Positions 27,083 through 35,850 of a stretch of DNA of 64,000 nt are shown here, piece by piece. The stretch is from Lichenicola cladoniae (lineage in GTDB: Bacteria > Pseudomonadota > Alphaproteobacteria > Acetobacterales > Acetobacteraceae). The translations under genes and the position numbers were made by a program. The stretch spans positions 239,001 through 303,000 of the forward strand of contig NZ_CP053708.1 of NCBI RefSeq assembly GCF_013201075.1, in the 5' to 3' direction. The notes under the pieces were generated by a model. That model made no database searches. It worked only from the letters and a program-made list of their open reading frames with translations, and had not been told where the DNA came from. The first letter of the stretch is position 1; each line of letters starts with the position of its first letter.

Positions 27083-28089
27083 GCGAGGCCTGCGCCCGTC
27101 CGACGCCGGACCTTCCGGTCCTTGCCGTGGACCGGCTCTCGGTCACGTTCGCGAGCGGGCGAGCATCGGTCCGTGTGGTCGACGATGTCAGTTTCACACT
27201 CGGGCAAGGCGAGATCCTGGCGCTGCTGGGGGAGTCCGGCTGCGGCAAGAGCATGACCGCACTGGCGATCATGGGGCTGGTCCCGGGCGCTGGACGGCCG
27301 GGTGGGCGGGTCATGCTGGATGGCGAGGCGCTGCTGGACGTGCCTCCGGACCGTTTGCGCGCGCTGCGTGGCCAGCGCATGGCGATGGTGTTCCAGGACC
27401 CGATGTCGGCGCTCAACCCGGTGCTGAGCTTGGGCAACCAGATCGGCGAGGCGCTGCGTTGTCACACCGGCCTGCGTCGCGCGGCACTGCGCGATCGCGT
27501 GGTGGCGCTGCTCGGCGAGGTCGGGCTGGCAGATCCGGCGCAGGTGGCCGACCGGTTCCCGCATGAACTGTCCGGCGGCATGTGCCAGCGCGTCATGATC
27601 GCGATGGCGATCGCCTGCGACCCGGGATTGCTGATCGCCGATGAGCCGACCACGGCGCTGGACGTGACCGTGCAGAAACAGATCCTCGACCTGCTGCATG
27701 GCCTGCGCCGGCGGCATCGCACCGCCATCCTGTTGATCACCCACGATCTCGGCGTAGTCGCCGAGAATGCCGACCGGGTCGCGGTCATGTATGCCGGGCA
27801 GGTGGTCGAGGAGGCGCCGGTCGCCGTGTTGTATGCCCGGCCGGCGCATCCCTACACGCTGGGGCTGCTGCGCTCGATGCCCCGGCTGGAGTCCCGGCCG
27901 GACGATGACCCCGGCAGCTTCTACGCCATCCCGGGCACGGTTCCCGATCCGGCGAACCTGCCGCCGGGCTGCCGGTTCGAACCGCGCTGCGACCGGGCCG
28001 ACCAGGCCTGCCGCGAGACCGCCCCGGCACTGGAGGCGCTCCGGCCGGATCATCGGGTGCGTTGCTGGCATCCGGTCGCGGGTCCATGA
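27079..28089 (+). CDS. Oligopeptide/dipeptide-type ABC ATPase, OppD/DppD-like
   Basis: A 336-residue ATPase with Walker [10 protein letters not shown], signature [15 protein letters not shown], Walker [15 protein letters not shown] and the C-terminal oligo_HPY extension ([20 protein letters not shown] with Cys-rich end). ATG at 27079 overlaps the C-S lyase stop. No permease or binding-protein gene lies next to it; the matching DppB/DppC-type genes are on the other strand at 37248-39097. Confidence 0.92.
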   Translation: MSEACARPTPDLPVLAVDRLSVTFASGRASVRVVDDVSFTLGQGEILALLGESGCGKSMTALAIMGLVPGAGRPGGRVMLDGEALLDVPPDRLRALRGQRMAMVFQDPMSALNPVLSLGNQIGEALRCHTGLRRAALRDRVVALLGEVGLADPAQVADRFPHELSGGMCQRVMIAMAIACDPGLLIADEPTTALDVTVQKQILDLLHGLRRRHRTAILLITHDLGVVAENADRVAVMYAGQVVEEAPVAVLYARPAHPYTLGLLRSMPRLESRPDDDPGSFYAIPGTVPDPANLPPGCRFEPRCDRADQACRETAPALEALRPDHRVRCWHPVAGP

Positions 28090-29072
28090 GCGCGCCGCTG
28101 CTGCAGGTCACCGGCCTCGGCAAGAGCTATCCGGTTCGCAACGCCTGGCCGTTCGCCGCGCGTCGCACGGTGCGTGTGCTCGACGATGTCAGTTTCAGCC
28201 TCGACCGTGGCGAAACGCTCGGGCTGGTCGGTGAGTCCGGAAGTGGAAAATCAACCACCGGGCGGGTCATCCTCAAGCTGGTTCCGGCCTCCGGCGGCTC
28301 GGTGCGCTTCGATGGCCAGGAAATCCTCCCGCTGTCCGAGCCCGCGTTCCGCCCGTTGCGCCAGGCGATGCAGATGGTGTTCCAGGATCCCGCCGGTTCG
28401 CTCAACCCGTCGGACCGCGTCGGCCGGATCATCGGCGAAACGCTCGGCGTACATGCGCCAGGCCTGTCCGCATCCGACCGGGTGGCGCGCACCAACGAAC
28501 TGCTTGGGATGGTCGGGCTCGATCCAGCCGCATCCGGGCGCTATCCGCACGAGTTTTCCGGCGGGCAGCGGCAGCGGATCGGGATCGCGCGGGCGCTTGC
28601 AGTCGGCCCGCGCCTGATCATCGCCGACGAGCCGGTCTCCGCACTCGACGTCTCGGTGCAGGCGCAGATCCTGAACCTGATGCGCGACCTGAAGGCGCGG
28701 CTGGGCTTGTCCTATCTGTTCATCGCGCACGATCTCGCGGTGGTGCGGCAGATGAGCGACCGGGTCGCGGTCATGTATCGCGGACAGATCGTGGAGACTG
28801 CGAGCAGCCACGACATTTATCGTACACCGGCGCACCCCTATACGCGGCTGCTGCTCAGTGCGATCCCACGTCCCGAAGTGCCGAAACCGGTGAGGGATCA
28901 GGCGGCGCCCGATCTGCCGATGGCTAGCCAGCCGTCGGACGCATCGTCCGTGGGGACGGGGGGCTGTGTCTTTACGGCACGCTGTCCGATCCGCAGCCCG
29001 ATCTGCGTCGAGGTGCGACCGCAGACGCGGCTGGTTGGCACGAACCATCATGTGGCGTGCCACAATAGCTGA
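28086..29072 (+). CDS. Oligopeptide/dipeptide-type ABC ATPase, OppF/DppF-like
   Basis: A 328-residue partner of the preceding ATPase. Walker A GESGSGKST, Q-loop QMVFQDPAGSLNPSDRV, signature FSGGQRQRIGIARAL, Walker B LIIADEPVSALDVS, and a Cys-containing C-terminal oligo_HPY region (GCVFTARCPIRSPIC). The start overlaps the OppD stop as ATGA. It ends the operon; a hairpin with a T-rich tail follows. Confidence 0.92.
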   Translation: MSAPLLQVTGLGKSYPVRNAWPFAARRTVRVLDDVSFSLDRGETLGLVGESGSGKSTTGRVILKLVPASGGSVRFDGQEILPLSEPAFRPLRQAMQMVFQDPAGSLNPSDRVGRIIGETLGVHAPGLSASDRVARTNELLGMVGLDPAASGRYPHEFSGGQRQRIGIARALAVGPRLIIADEPVSALDVSVQAQILNLMRDLKARLGLSYLFIAHDLAVVRQMSDRVAVMYRGQIVETASSHDIYRTPAHPYTRLLLSAIPRPEVPKPVRDQAAPDLPMASQPSDASSVGTGGCVFTARCPIRSPICVEVRPQTRLVGTNHHVACHNS

Positions 29073-29104
29073 GTGACTTTCCGAGGGTGCTGCTGCGATA
29101 GCCT

Positions 29105-29135
29105 GGTGGAAAAATCAGACGGTTTCCACCTTATT
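29105..29135 (+). terminator. Probable intrinsic terminator after OppF-like gene
   Basis: Perfect 8-bp stem GGTGGAAA/TTTCCACC with a 10-base loop, followed by TTATT, 33 bases past the stop. It separates the GntR operon from the amidohydrolase operon. Confidence 0.55.
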
Positions 29136-29327
29136 GCGCCGAAATCAGGTGTGCGAGCCAGGTCGATGGACGGACGATCCCGCCTGACCCGGCCACATCG
29201 ATCCATTGGCTGCACCTGTCGCGCAGTCCCGGCGCACGGGTTTACACCGACGAACGGCGAGAGCAGTATGCCCGGGAATTAAATAATTGCCCGGACGAGG
29301 TCAACTCAAGTGGGGCGGGAGCGATCG

Positions 29328-30050
29328 ATGTCGATCATCGTGGACGCGCATAATCATATCGGCGACCGTCCCGGCGCACGCCAGACCGGGCCCGAGCTGG
29401 TCGCCAAGATGGACCAGGCCGGCGTCGACCGCGGCGTGATCTTTCCGTTCGTCGAAGGGAACTTCACGAACGATGCCGTCAAGGTCGCGATAGATGCATG
29501 CCCGGACCGGTTGATCGGCTACTGCGCCGTCAATCCCTGGCAGCCGGACGCCGCGGCCGAAGTAAGGCGTTGCGTGAAGGACTGGGGCTTCCGTGGCCTC
29601 AAGCTGCACCCGACACTGAATGGCTTCCACCTGTCCGACCCGAAGCTGGTGGACCCGCTGTTCGAGGAAGCGCAATCGCTCGGCATTCCGATCATCGCGC
29701 ACGGGGCCAGCGATCTCTACAACAGCCCGCCTGAATTCGCGGAAATGGCTCGTCGCTTTCCGAAGGTCTGCCTGCTGATGGCGCATATGGGCTTCTTCTG
29801 GTCGGTAGACCAGGCGATCACCTACGCAGCCGCATTTCCAAACCTGATCCTCGAAACGTCCCGTGCGCCGATCTTCGAGATCACCACGGCGGTTGCGGCA
29901 CTCGGTCCCGACAAGGTCGTCTGGGGCACCGACTCACCGTTCGTCGATTACGAATGGGAGTTTCGCAAGATGGAGCGATGCAGTCCCGATCCCGGGATAC
30001 GGCGCCGCGTGCTCGGCGAAACGATGGCCGAGATGCTGGGCCTTGGCTGA
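29328..30050 (+). CDS. Amidohydrolase family 2 metal-dependent hydrolase/decarboxylase
   Basis: A 240-residue TIM-barrel protein. VDAHNHIGD near the N-terminus gives the His-x-His metal motif, GLKLHPTLNGF and IIAHGAS give further barrel ligands, and WGTDSPF carries the conserved Asp. The amidohydrolase-2 group includes ACMS decarboxylase-like enzymes and lactone or amide hydrolases, so the reaction is open. The chosen ATG has GGGAG six bases upstream; a longer start at 29310 lacks one. It heads a second forward operon of region 4. Confidence 0.82.
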   Translation: MSIIVDAHNHIGDRPGARQTGPELVAKMDQAGVDRGVIFPFVEGNFTNDAVKVAIDACPDRLIGYCAVNPWQPDAAAEVRRCVKDWGFRGLKLHPTLNGFHLSDPKLVDPLFEEAQSLGIPIIAHGASDLYNSPPEFAEMARRFPKVCLLMAHMGFFWSVDQAITYAAAFPNLILETSRAPIFEITTAVAALGPDKVVWGTDSPFVDYEWEFRKMERCSPDPGIRRRVLGETMAEMLGLG

Positions 30051-31038
30051 CAAGCCAGGGCCGCAATCGGCGTCCTTCGGCGGCGCCGACGCGCCGGAGA
30101 TCCTGAGCGAGAGGCGTCTCGAACTCGCGGCGCGTGCCGCCTGGCTCTACTACGCCAAGGGACAGCGGCAGGACGATATCGCCCGCACGCTCGGCCTGTC
30201 CCGCCAGGTGATCCAGCGCCTGATCGCGACAGCGGCGGCCGAGAAGCTCATCCGGTTCCAGCTGCTGCATCCGCTGGCGGCCTGCATCGAGCTCGCCGAC
30301 CAGCTGGCCGACCGCTTCCAGCTGGTTTGTGCCGAGGTTGTGCCGAGCCTGCCCGACCGGCGGGACAACATCTCGTCGATTGCCGACGCTGCAGCCTGCA
30401 CCATGGAGACGCTGCTGATGAAGACCGAGCCGGCGATCGTCGCGATCGGCGGCCAGCGGGTCATCCGCGACGCGACCCTGCGCGTGGCGCCGATGCACCG
30501 TCCCATGCATCGACTGGTCTCGCTGATGGGCAACATGACCCGCGAGGGACGGGCCACCCACTATGACAGCATCATGGGCCTGGCCAAACGCGTCGGCGCG
30601 CAATGCTATCCGCTGCCGATGCCGGTGGTTACGGACTGCGTCGAGGCAAAGACCGTCCTGGAATCGCAGCCCGGCTATCGAAGCTGCGCCACCCTGGTTC
30701 GCGATGCCGACCTGCTGATGACCGGCATCGGCTATATCGACGGCACCGCTCCGCTTCTGCGCGACGGCTTCGTCACCGAGGCCGAGCTTGCGCGCGCGAC
30801 CGAGCTCGGGGCGGTCGGTGAGTTGCGCGGCTACTGCTTCGATGCCGGGGGATCTGTTATCGATGCGCCCCATCATGCGCGCCTGACATCGTTTCCGCTG
30901 GTGTCGCCTGCCACCTCGCGCACCATCCTGGTGCAATGCGGCGCGTTTCGGGTGCGTGCCTTGCGTGCCGCATTCCGCGGCGGCCTGGCCAACGGCCTGA
31001 TTACCGATGAGGAAACGGCACGTCTGCTCCTGGACTGA
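30043..31038 (+). CDS. SorC/DeoR-type sugar-binding transcriptional regulator
   Basis: About 331 residues if translation begins at the TTG at 30043, which overlaps the preceding stop; no ATG or GTG lies between it and the DNA-binding domain. Residues about 25-75 hold the HTH (AARAAWLYYAKGQRQDDIA, LGLSRQVIQRLI). The rest is the SorC effector domain with IVAIGGQRVIRD, LMTGIGYIDGTAPLL and GEL-RGYCFDAGG. These regulators respond to phosphorylated or free carbohydrate-like effectors. It presumably controls the hydrolase/MFS/MBL operon in which it sits. Confidence 0.82.
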   Translation: MADKPGPQSASFGGADAPEILSERRLELAARAAWLYYAKGQRQDDIARTLGLSRQVIQRLIATAAAEKLIRFQLLHPLAACIELADQLADRFQLVCAEVVPSLPDRRDNISSIADAAACTMETLLMKTEPAIVAIGGQRVIRDATLRVAPMHRPMHRLVSLMGNMTREGRATHYDSIMGLAKRVGAQCYPLPMPVVTDCVEAKTVLESQPGYRSCATLVRDADLLMTGIGYIDGTAPLLRDGFVTEAELARATELGAVGELRGYCFDAGGSVIDAPHHARLTSFPLVSPATSRTILVQCGAFRVRALRAAFRGGLANGLITDEETARLLLD

Positions 31039-31100
31039 GCGAAAATCACGCACTTAACGAAATGGAAGAGCCGCCAAGCGGCCTCTAGGGGGAATATGTC

Positions 31101-32519
31101 ATGAACAGCGAAAGCACTGCTTCCGCCATCCGCGTAACGGCTCCGGGCGGCCTGCTGTCCCGGATCGGCGGCCGCCTGTCCTGGGCGGCGATGGTGTATC
31201 TCTGGATCATCTACGCGCTCAATTCGAACATGCGCCAATGGTTCTCGATCGTGCAGCCGTCCGTGGTCGAGGAGTTCCACCTGACACCGGCGACGATGGG
31301 ACTTTATTCCGGTCTGCTCACCGCGGCCGTCGGGGTCTCCGGCATCGTGTTCTCGCCGCTGCTTGCAGGCGGCGGGCGCGGATGGGCTCGCAAATACCGG
31401 CATCTGCCGATAGTCCTCTGCTACGGGATTTTCTCCGTCCTGACCGGCATCGGCGCGCTGACCACCACCATCGCCGCGATCTTTGCATTCCAGCTCATAA
31501 AGAACCTCGCCAGCGGTATCGGAGAAGTGGCGGAAGTGACAGCCATTGCCGAATGGTGGCCGCTGGAACGACGTGGCTTCGCGCAAGGCCTGCACCATAC
31601 CGCCTTTCCCTGGGGCTCGCTGATCGGCGGGCTCGCGATCTCGGCCGTGCTCGGGATTTTCGGCAGCACCCATTGGCGCTACATCTTCCTGATCCTGCCG
31701 TTCTTCCTGCTGCCGGTGTTTTTCTTCTACTGGCGCTTCTCGACAAAAGATAACTATGCCGGCTTCGTCGAGGACACCCGTGCACGCGGGGAGACCCCGC
31801 CTCTGGCGGAGGACGAGCAGACCCATCGCGCACCGCCGGGCGCCTTCTGGCGAACGGTCCGCAATCCGAACGTGCTGGTCGTCTCCATCGCCTCGGGCTT
31901 CGGCAACTTCAGCCTCTACGGGCTGGGCTTCTGGCTCCCGGCCTATCTTGCGTTCATCGTGCACTATCCGCTGGCGAAAGTTGCCGCGTATTCCGTACTC
32001 TTCACCATCACCGGCGGCATCGGCCAGATCGTGTGGGGAGCGATCTCGGATCGGTTCGGGCGGAAACTCAGTCTTGTCCTGATGTTCCTGTGGCTGACCG
32101 TCGCCTTCTCCCTGTTCCGCTTCGTCGGCGTCGGTCTCGGCACGATGATTGCCATCCAGCTCTTTGCCGGCATGGCGACCAATGGAATCTATCCAGTGCT
32201 CTATGCGATGGGCTCGGATTCCTGCGAGCGCGGAACCATTGCCATCGCCAACGGGCTCAACATCGGCGGCGTCATCCTGGGAGGCCTGGGAACCGTCGTC
32301 GTTGGCGTGCTGATCCAGTGGGGCGGCGGCTATTCCTCACCGGTGGGCTTCAATCTCAGCCTGTATTTCCTGGCCGGCACGATGGCCCTGTCGGCAATCA
32401 TGATCGCGCTGTTCACACGCGAGACCAACGGCCCGTTCATCCACCTCGATCGCGCCCTGGTGTCGCGCGAGTCCTGCCTCCGGAACGAGTATCGGCATTC
32501 CAACGAACAAGGAGATTAG
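31101..32519 (+). CDS. MFS transporter, anion/organic acid symporter type
   Basis: A 472-residue transporter with 12 hydrophobic segments. WFSIVQPSVVEEFHLTPATMG at the first loop and GIGEVAEVTAIAEWWPLERRGFAQG with WGAISDRFGRKLS are typical of the MHS/ACS-like symporters for carboxylates. It has an AGGGGGA ribosome site seven bases before ATG, and a small GCCGC-CAA-GCGGC hairpin precedes it at 31070-31082. The MBL-fold gene follows after two bases. Probably imports the operon's substrate. Confidence 0.85.
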   Translation: MNSESTASAIRVTAPGGLLSRIGGRLSWAAMVYLWIIYALNSNMRQWFSIVQPSVVEEFHLTPATMGLYSGLLTAAVGVSGIVFSPLLAGGGRGWARKYRHLPIVLCYGIFSVLTGIGALTTTIAAIFAFQLIKNLASGIGEVAEVTAIAEWWPLERRGFAQGLHHTAFPWGSLIGGLAISAVLGIFGSTHWRYIFLILPFFLLPVFFFYWRFSTKDNYAGFVEDTRARGETPPLAEDEQTHRAPPGAFWRTVRNPNVLVVSIASGFGNFSLYGLGFWLPAYLAFIVHYPLAKVAAYSVLFTITGGIGQIVWGAISDRFGRKLSLVLMFLWLTVAFSLFRFVGVGLGTMIAIQLFAGMATNGIYPVLYAMGSDSCERGTIAIANGLNIGGVILGGLGTVVVGVLIQWGGGYSSPVGFNLSLYFLAGTMALSAIMIALFTRETNGPFIHLDRALVSRESCLRNEYRHSNEQGD

Positions 32520-32521
32520 CA

Positions 32522-33307
32522 ATGTCTGCAACAGGTTTCGTCAAACGCCTCTGGGCGCTGGAAGGTGGCACGCTGCAGGACGACCGCGGCAAGCTGGTCG
32601 TCGGAGAGTCGGGCCAGGTGACGCTGCCCTGCCCGAGTTTCCTGATCGAGCACGAACGCGGCCTCGTGCTGATGGATACCGGCCTGGTCCCGGCCACCGC
32701 GGACGATCCGATGGCCGTCTATGGCGAGATGGGCAAGGAACTAAGCGTTTCGCTCACCCACGCGCAGCGCATCGACCGGCAGATCGAGGCGCTGGGCTTC
32801 GCGCTGACCGACGTCAAGCACGTCATCATGAGCCATCTGCACTGGGATCACACCGGCGGGATGTATCTTTTCCCGCACGCCGAATTCCACGTCATGAGCG
32901 GCGAACTGCAATACGCCCACTGGCCGCTCCCGGCCGGGCCGACTTATCGTCTCGAGGACATCACGCCCACTCGCGGCTTCAAATGGAATGAAATCGAGGG
33001 CGCCGAGCTGGATTTCTTCGGCGACGGCAGTCTGGTCATCCTGCACATGCCGGGTCACACCCCAGGCAATGCCAGCCTGCTGGTACGCCTGCGCAGCCGC
33101 ACCATCCTGCTCGCCGCCGACAGTGCCCATCTACGCTCCGGCTACCTCTCCGACCTGCCGATGCCGTCGGACTGGAATACCCTGCAATCCGTCCAGTCGT
33201 TGCGACGCCTGCGACAGATCGCCAGGAGCCACGACGCGATGGTCTGGATACTGCACGATCCCGAGGACTGGGCGGAATACAAGCACGCGCCGGAATTCTA
33301 CGAGTAG
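32522..33307 (+). CDS. MBL-fold metallo-hydrolase, N-acyl homoserine lactonase-like
   Basis: A 261-residue hydrolase with the dinuclear zinc motif HLHWDH in SHLHWDHTGG, PGHTPGNASLLV and later Asp in LLAADSAH. This arrangement is that of the AiiA-like lactonase group, which opens lactone rings, but in a catabolic operon it may act on another lactone or ester. The ATG has AGGAG seven bases upstream. It is the last gene of the forward operon and is convergent with the NTPase-FGE gene. Confidence 0.83.
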   Translation: MSATGFVKRLWALEGGTLQDDRGKLVVGESGQVTLPCPSFLIEHERGLVLMDTGLVPATADDPMAVYGEMGKELSVSLTHAQRIDRQIEALGFALTDVKHVIMSHLHWDHTGGMYLFPHAEFHVMSGELQYAHWPLPAGPTYRLEDITPTRGFKWNEIEGAELDFFGDGSLVILHMPGHTPGNASLLVRLRSRTILLAADSAHLRSGYLSDLPMPSDWNTLQSVQSLRRLRQIARSHDAMVWILHDPEDWAEYKHAPEFYE

Positions 33308-33411
33308 AGGCTGGGTCCGTCCCGACGCGCATCTTCGATGCCGAAGCGAGCAGGCGGAAATCCGATTCCGGAACCGTCTGCGCCGCCTCCGAAAGAACGT
33401 CTCACGGCCCC

Positions 33412-35436
33412 TTACGCCGAGACGACGATCCTGAAGCCATTGCCGCGCCAGAACCCGTCCGGTTCGAGGCTGCCCCTATAGGTGCAGCAGGCTTTCGCCT
33501 TGCCACTGGAGAAGCAGCCGCCGCGCAGCACGCGCCGGATCGATGCGTCCGCCGTAGGATTTTCGCGTCCATCCGTCCGGTAGGGATAGGCCCAGGCCGG
33601 ATGAGCCATGTCGGGGCCCCAGAGGGTGCTGGTCCATTCCCAGACCTGACCCGTCATGTCGTCCAGCCCGAACAGCGATCGCCCCGCCGGGAACAGGCCC
33701 ACGGCGCAGGTATCGTTCAGCCCGGTTTCGCTGGAATTGGCACGGCTCGGGTGCCAGCCTCCTTCCCACGGATAGACGATTAAAGGGTCCTGATCAGGCT
33801 GGCCGCACCGGGCGGCGTGTTCCCACTCCGGTTCGGTCGGCAGCCTCACCCGCTCCTGCATCGCGATCCGGCCGTCGGCGCGCCACCGGTCCGTCAGCCA
33901 GTCGCAGAACGCGTTCGCATCGTGCCAGGTCAGGTCGACCGCCGGCACATTGGCGCGTTCGGCACGCGGCCCGTCGGCGCTTCGCCACGGCCGTCCGGTG
34001 GCGGCGATGAAACCGGCATAGGCCCGGTTCGTGATGGGATACCGGCCGACCCGGAAGGCGGCCGTCGCGGCGGCATGGACCGGCATCGAGTTGGGGTGGG
34101 TCGTCGACCCCATGACGAACCCGGCGGCCGGGATCGAGATCAGCAAGTCGAGGTCGCGCGGATCACCCGCTTGCGCCAGGTGCCGGCCAGCCGCGACGCG
34201 CAGCGGTATCGGCAGCCTATCTCCTGCAATGGCGGCCAACAGCGCCTGCACGACCGTGTCCCAGGCACCTGGCCATGAGGGCAGCCCCTCGGTTTCGATA
34301 ACACCGGCCGCCACCAGCGCGCCCCGCCCGCCGGCTGCATCCGGGAGGGAGGCCAGCCCGTCCACCAGGCTGGCGAGCGAGGTTGCGGCGCCTGTGTCAC
34401 CGGTTGCCCTGTCCGAGAGCCGTCGACCGGTCAGTCCGGCGGGCTCGGCCCAGCGGACGGGGTCGCTGGCGAACATCGCGAGAATTGCGGATGGGCCGAT
34501 CGTCTCGAGATGGCGGGCCACGAGATGAAGCGAGACCAGCGACGACAGGTCGTTCGGTGCCGGTACTGCGTCGCGATGGTTGTCGAATGCCTGCGCGGCC
34601 AGCTGGGCGACCGCGTTGTCCGAGCCAAGGGCCGCAAGAAGCCAGGCATCGACCAGTCGATAGGGCGTCTCGGGCGGATCGACGAGATCGAGCGACAACA
34701 GGAACAATTCGGGCAGTGCCGGCCCACCGCGTGCCGACATGGCTTCGGCCGCCGGCGCGACGGCCTTGCGGTAGGCATCCCGCTGCGTCTCCAGCAACGG
34801 CAACAGGCTGTATGTGGCAAAAACGTCCGGCAGCGACCAACCAGCGCAGTGCCCGGTTTCACCGAGCACCAGCACACGCAGCGTCGGCACGCGTGCCAGC
34901 AGGTCGCCGAGTGCGGCGAACATCTCCGCGGCCGACGCGTCAAGATGCTCCGCGCCATCGAGGATCAGCAACATCGGCTCGCCTGCACCGAGCGTCGGCG
35001 CACCGGGGAGGGCTTCCAGCACCGCAGCGAGCGTGGTCGGCCCGGTGACCCGCAGATAGACCGGCACCGGTAACTTCCCGCTCCAGGCTTCCGGTGCGAC
35101 ATCCCCGAGATCGTTGCGCGGCAGCACGCGCTCCAGGCGGGCGAGGTTGAAGGCGGGATCGCCGATCCGCTCGCCCGCGAGGTTGAGAGCGAGATCGAGC
35201 GCGAAGCTCGTCTTGCCGGCACCGTGCGGTCCCAGCAGGAGCACGGCGCGGTCCTGCGCCACGACCTCGACGGCGGAATAATGGATCGGTGGTCGCGCCG
35301 CACTCGGGTCGGCAATGGTCCGAAGTCCCTTTGCCGCTCTGTCTTCGTGCGTATAGTTCACCAGCAGCGGCAGATATGTCTTCCGCGCCCCGAAACGCGC
35401 GATCAGCGTACGGCACGCGGCATCCGCCTTGTTCAT
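33412..35436 (-). CDS. STAND-like NTPase fused to FGE-sulfatase (SUMF1/EgtB/PvdO-like) domain
   Basis: A 674-residue fusion. Walker A is GPHGAGKTS at residues 69-77 and Walker B-like LLILDGAEHL has Asp160, the arrangement of NACHT/STAND-type NTPases. Residues about 200-440 are helical. From about 440 to the end is an FGE-sulfatase domain (AAGFVMGSTT, VGRYPITNRAYAGFI, VRLPTEPEWEHAARCG, VWEWTSTLWG, VLRGGCF and GFRIVV). Near the active-site position it has CCTYRG, but the first cysteine of true formylglycine generators is not in its usual place, so it may be a non-catalytic or EgtB/PvdO-like domain. It is last in a transporter operon and overlaps the VOC gene by four bases. No sulfatase is nearby. 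Function unknown. Confidence 0.78.
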   Translation of the reverse strand: MNKADAACRTLIARFGARKTYLPLLVNYTHEDRAAKGLRTIADPSAARPPIHYSAVEVVAQDRAVLLLGPHGAGKTSFALDLALNLAGERIGDPAFNLARLERVLPRNDLGDVAPEAWSGKLPVPVYLRVTGPTTLAAVLEALPGAPTLGAGEPMLLILDGAEHLDASAAEMFAALGDLLARVPTLRVLVLGETGHCAGWSLPDVFATYSLLPLLETQRDAYRKAVAPAAEAMSARGGPALPELFLLSLDLVDPPETPYRLVDAWLLAALGSDNAVAQLAAQAFDNHRDAVPAPNDLSSLVSLHLVARHLETIGPSAILAMFASDPVRWAEPAGLTGRRLSDRATGDTGAATSLASLVDGLASLPDAAGGRGALVAAGVIETEGLPSWPGAWDTVVQALLAAIAGDRLPIPLRVAAGRHLAQAGDPRDLDLLISIPAAGFVMGSTTHPNSMPVHAAATAAFRVGRYPITNRAYAGFIAATGRPWRSADGPRAERANVPAVDLTWHDANAFCDWLTDRWRADGRIAMQERVRLPTEPEWEHAARCGQPDQDPLIVYPWEGGWHPSRANSSETGLNDTCAVGLFPAGRSLFGLDDMTGQVWEWTSTLWGPDMAHPAWAYPYRTDGRENPTADASIRRVLRGGCFSSGKAKACCTYRGSLEPDGFWRGNGFRIVVSA

Positions 35437-35837
35437 GATCGCGATGGTCCGGCCGTGTGAAACAGGGCGGCGACAGCCGGATCCCGGAATCGCTGCACCT
35501 CGATGGCGTAGCCGCTGGGGTCCTCGAAAAAGAAATGTTCGCAGAACCGGCCGAACAGGATCTCCGACATGCCCGGCACCCCGTCCTGCCGCAGGCGATT
35601 ATGCCAGGCGATGACGTCGTCGACCACGATCGTCAGCAGCACGGCGCTGTTCGGCTGGTGGTGAAGATGGCCGCGATTGCCATCGACGATGCCGAAATAG
35701 CTGCCGCCGCCGATACGGTAGATCCGCGCCATTCCCTGGTCGAGCACGAGCTCGAACCCGAGCGTCTGCTCATAGAACGGGATCACCACGTTGAGGTCAT
35801 CGTAATAGAAGAACGTGATAGTATAGTCCGCGGTCAT
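35433..35837 (-). CDS. VOC (glyoxalase/dioxygenase) superfamily protein
   Basis: About 134 residues with paired beta-alpha-beta-beta-beta units: YDDLNVVIPFYEQTLGFELV near the start and HFFFEDPSGYAIEVQRF at the end, both typical of glyoxalase-like proteins. The Glu in YAIEVQ is a probable metal ligand; the rest of the metal set is not clear. ATG at 35837 has AGGA eight bases upstream; ATG at 35858 is possible. It sits between a binding-protein gene and the NTPase-FGE gene in one operon. Confidence 0.8.
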   Translation of the reverse strand: MTADYTITFFYYDDLNVVIPFYEQTLGFELVLDQGMARIYRIGGGSYFGIVDGNRGHLHHQPNSAVLLTIVVDDVIAWHNRLRQDGVPGMSEILFGRFCEHFFFEDPSGYAIEVQRFRDPAVAALFHTAGPSRS

Positions 35838-35850
35838 CGAGATGTCCTGG

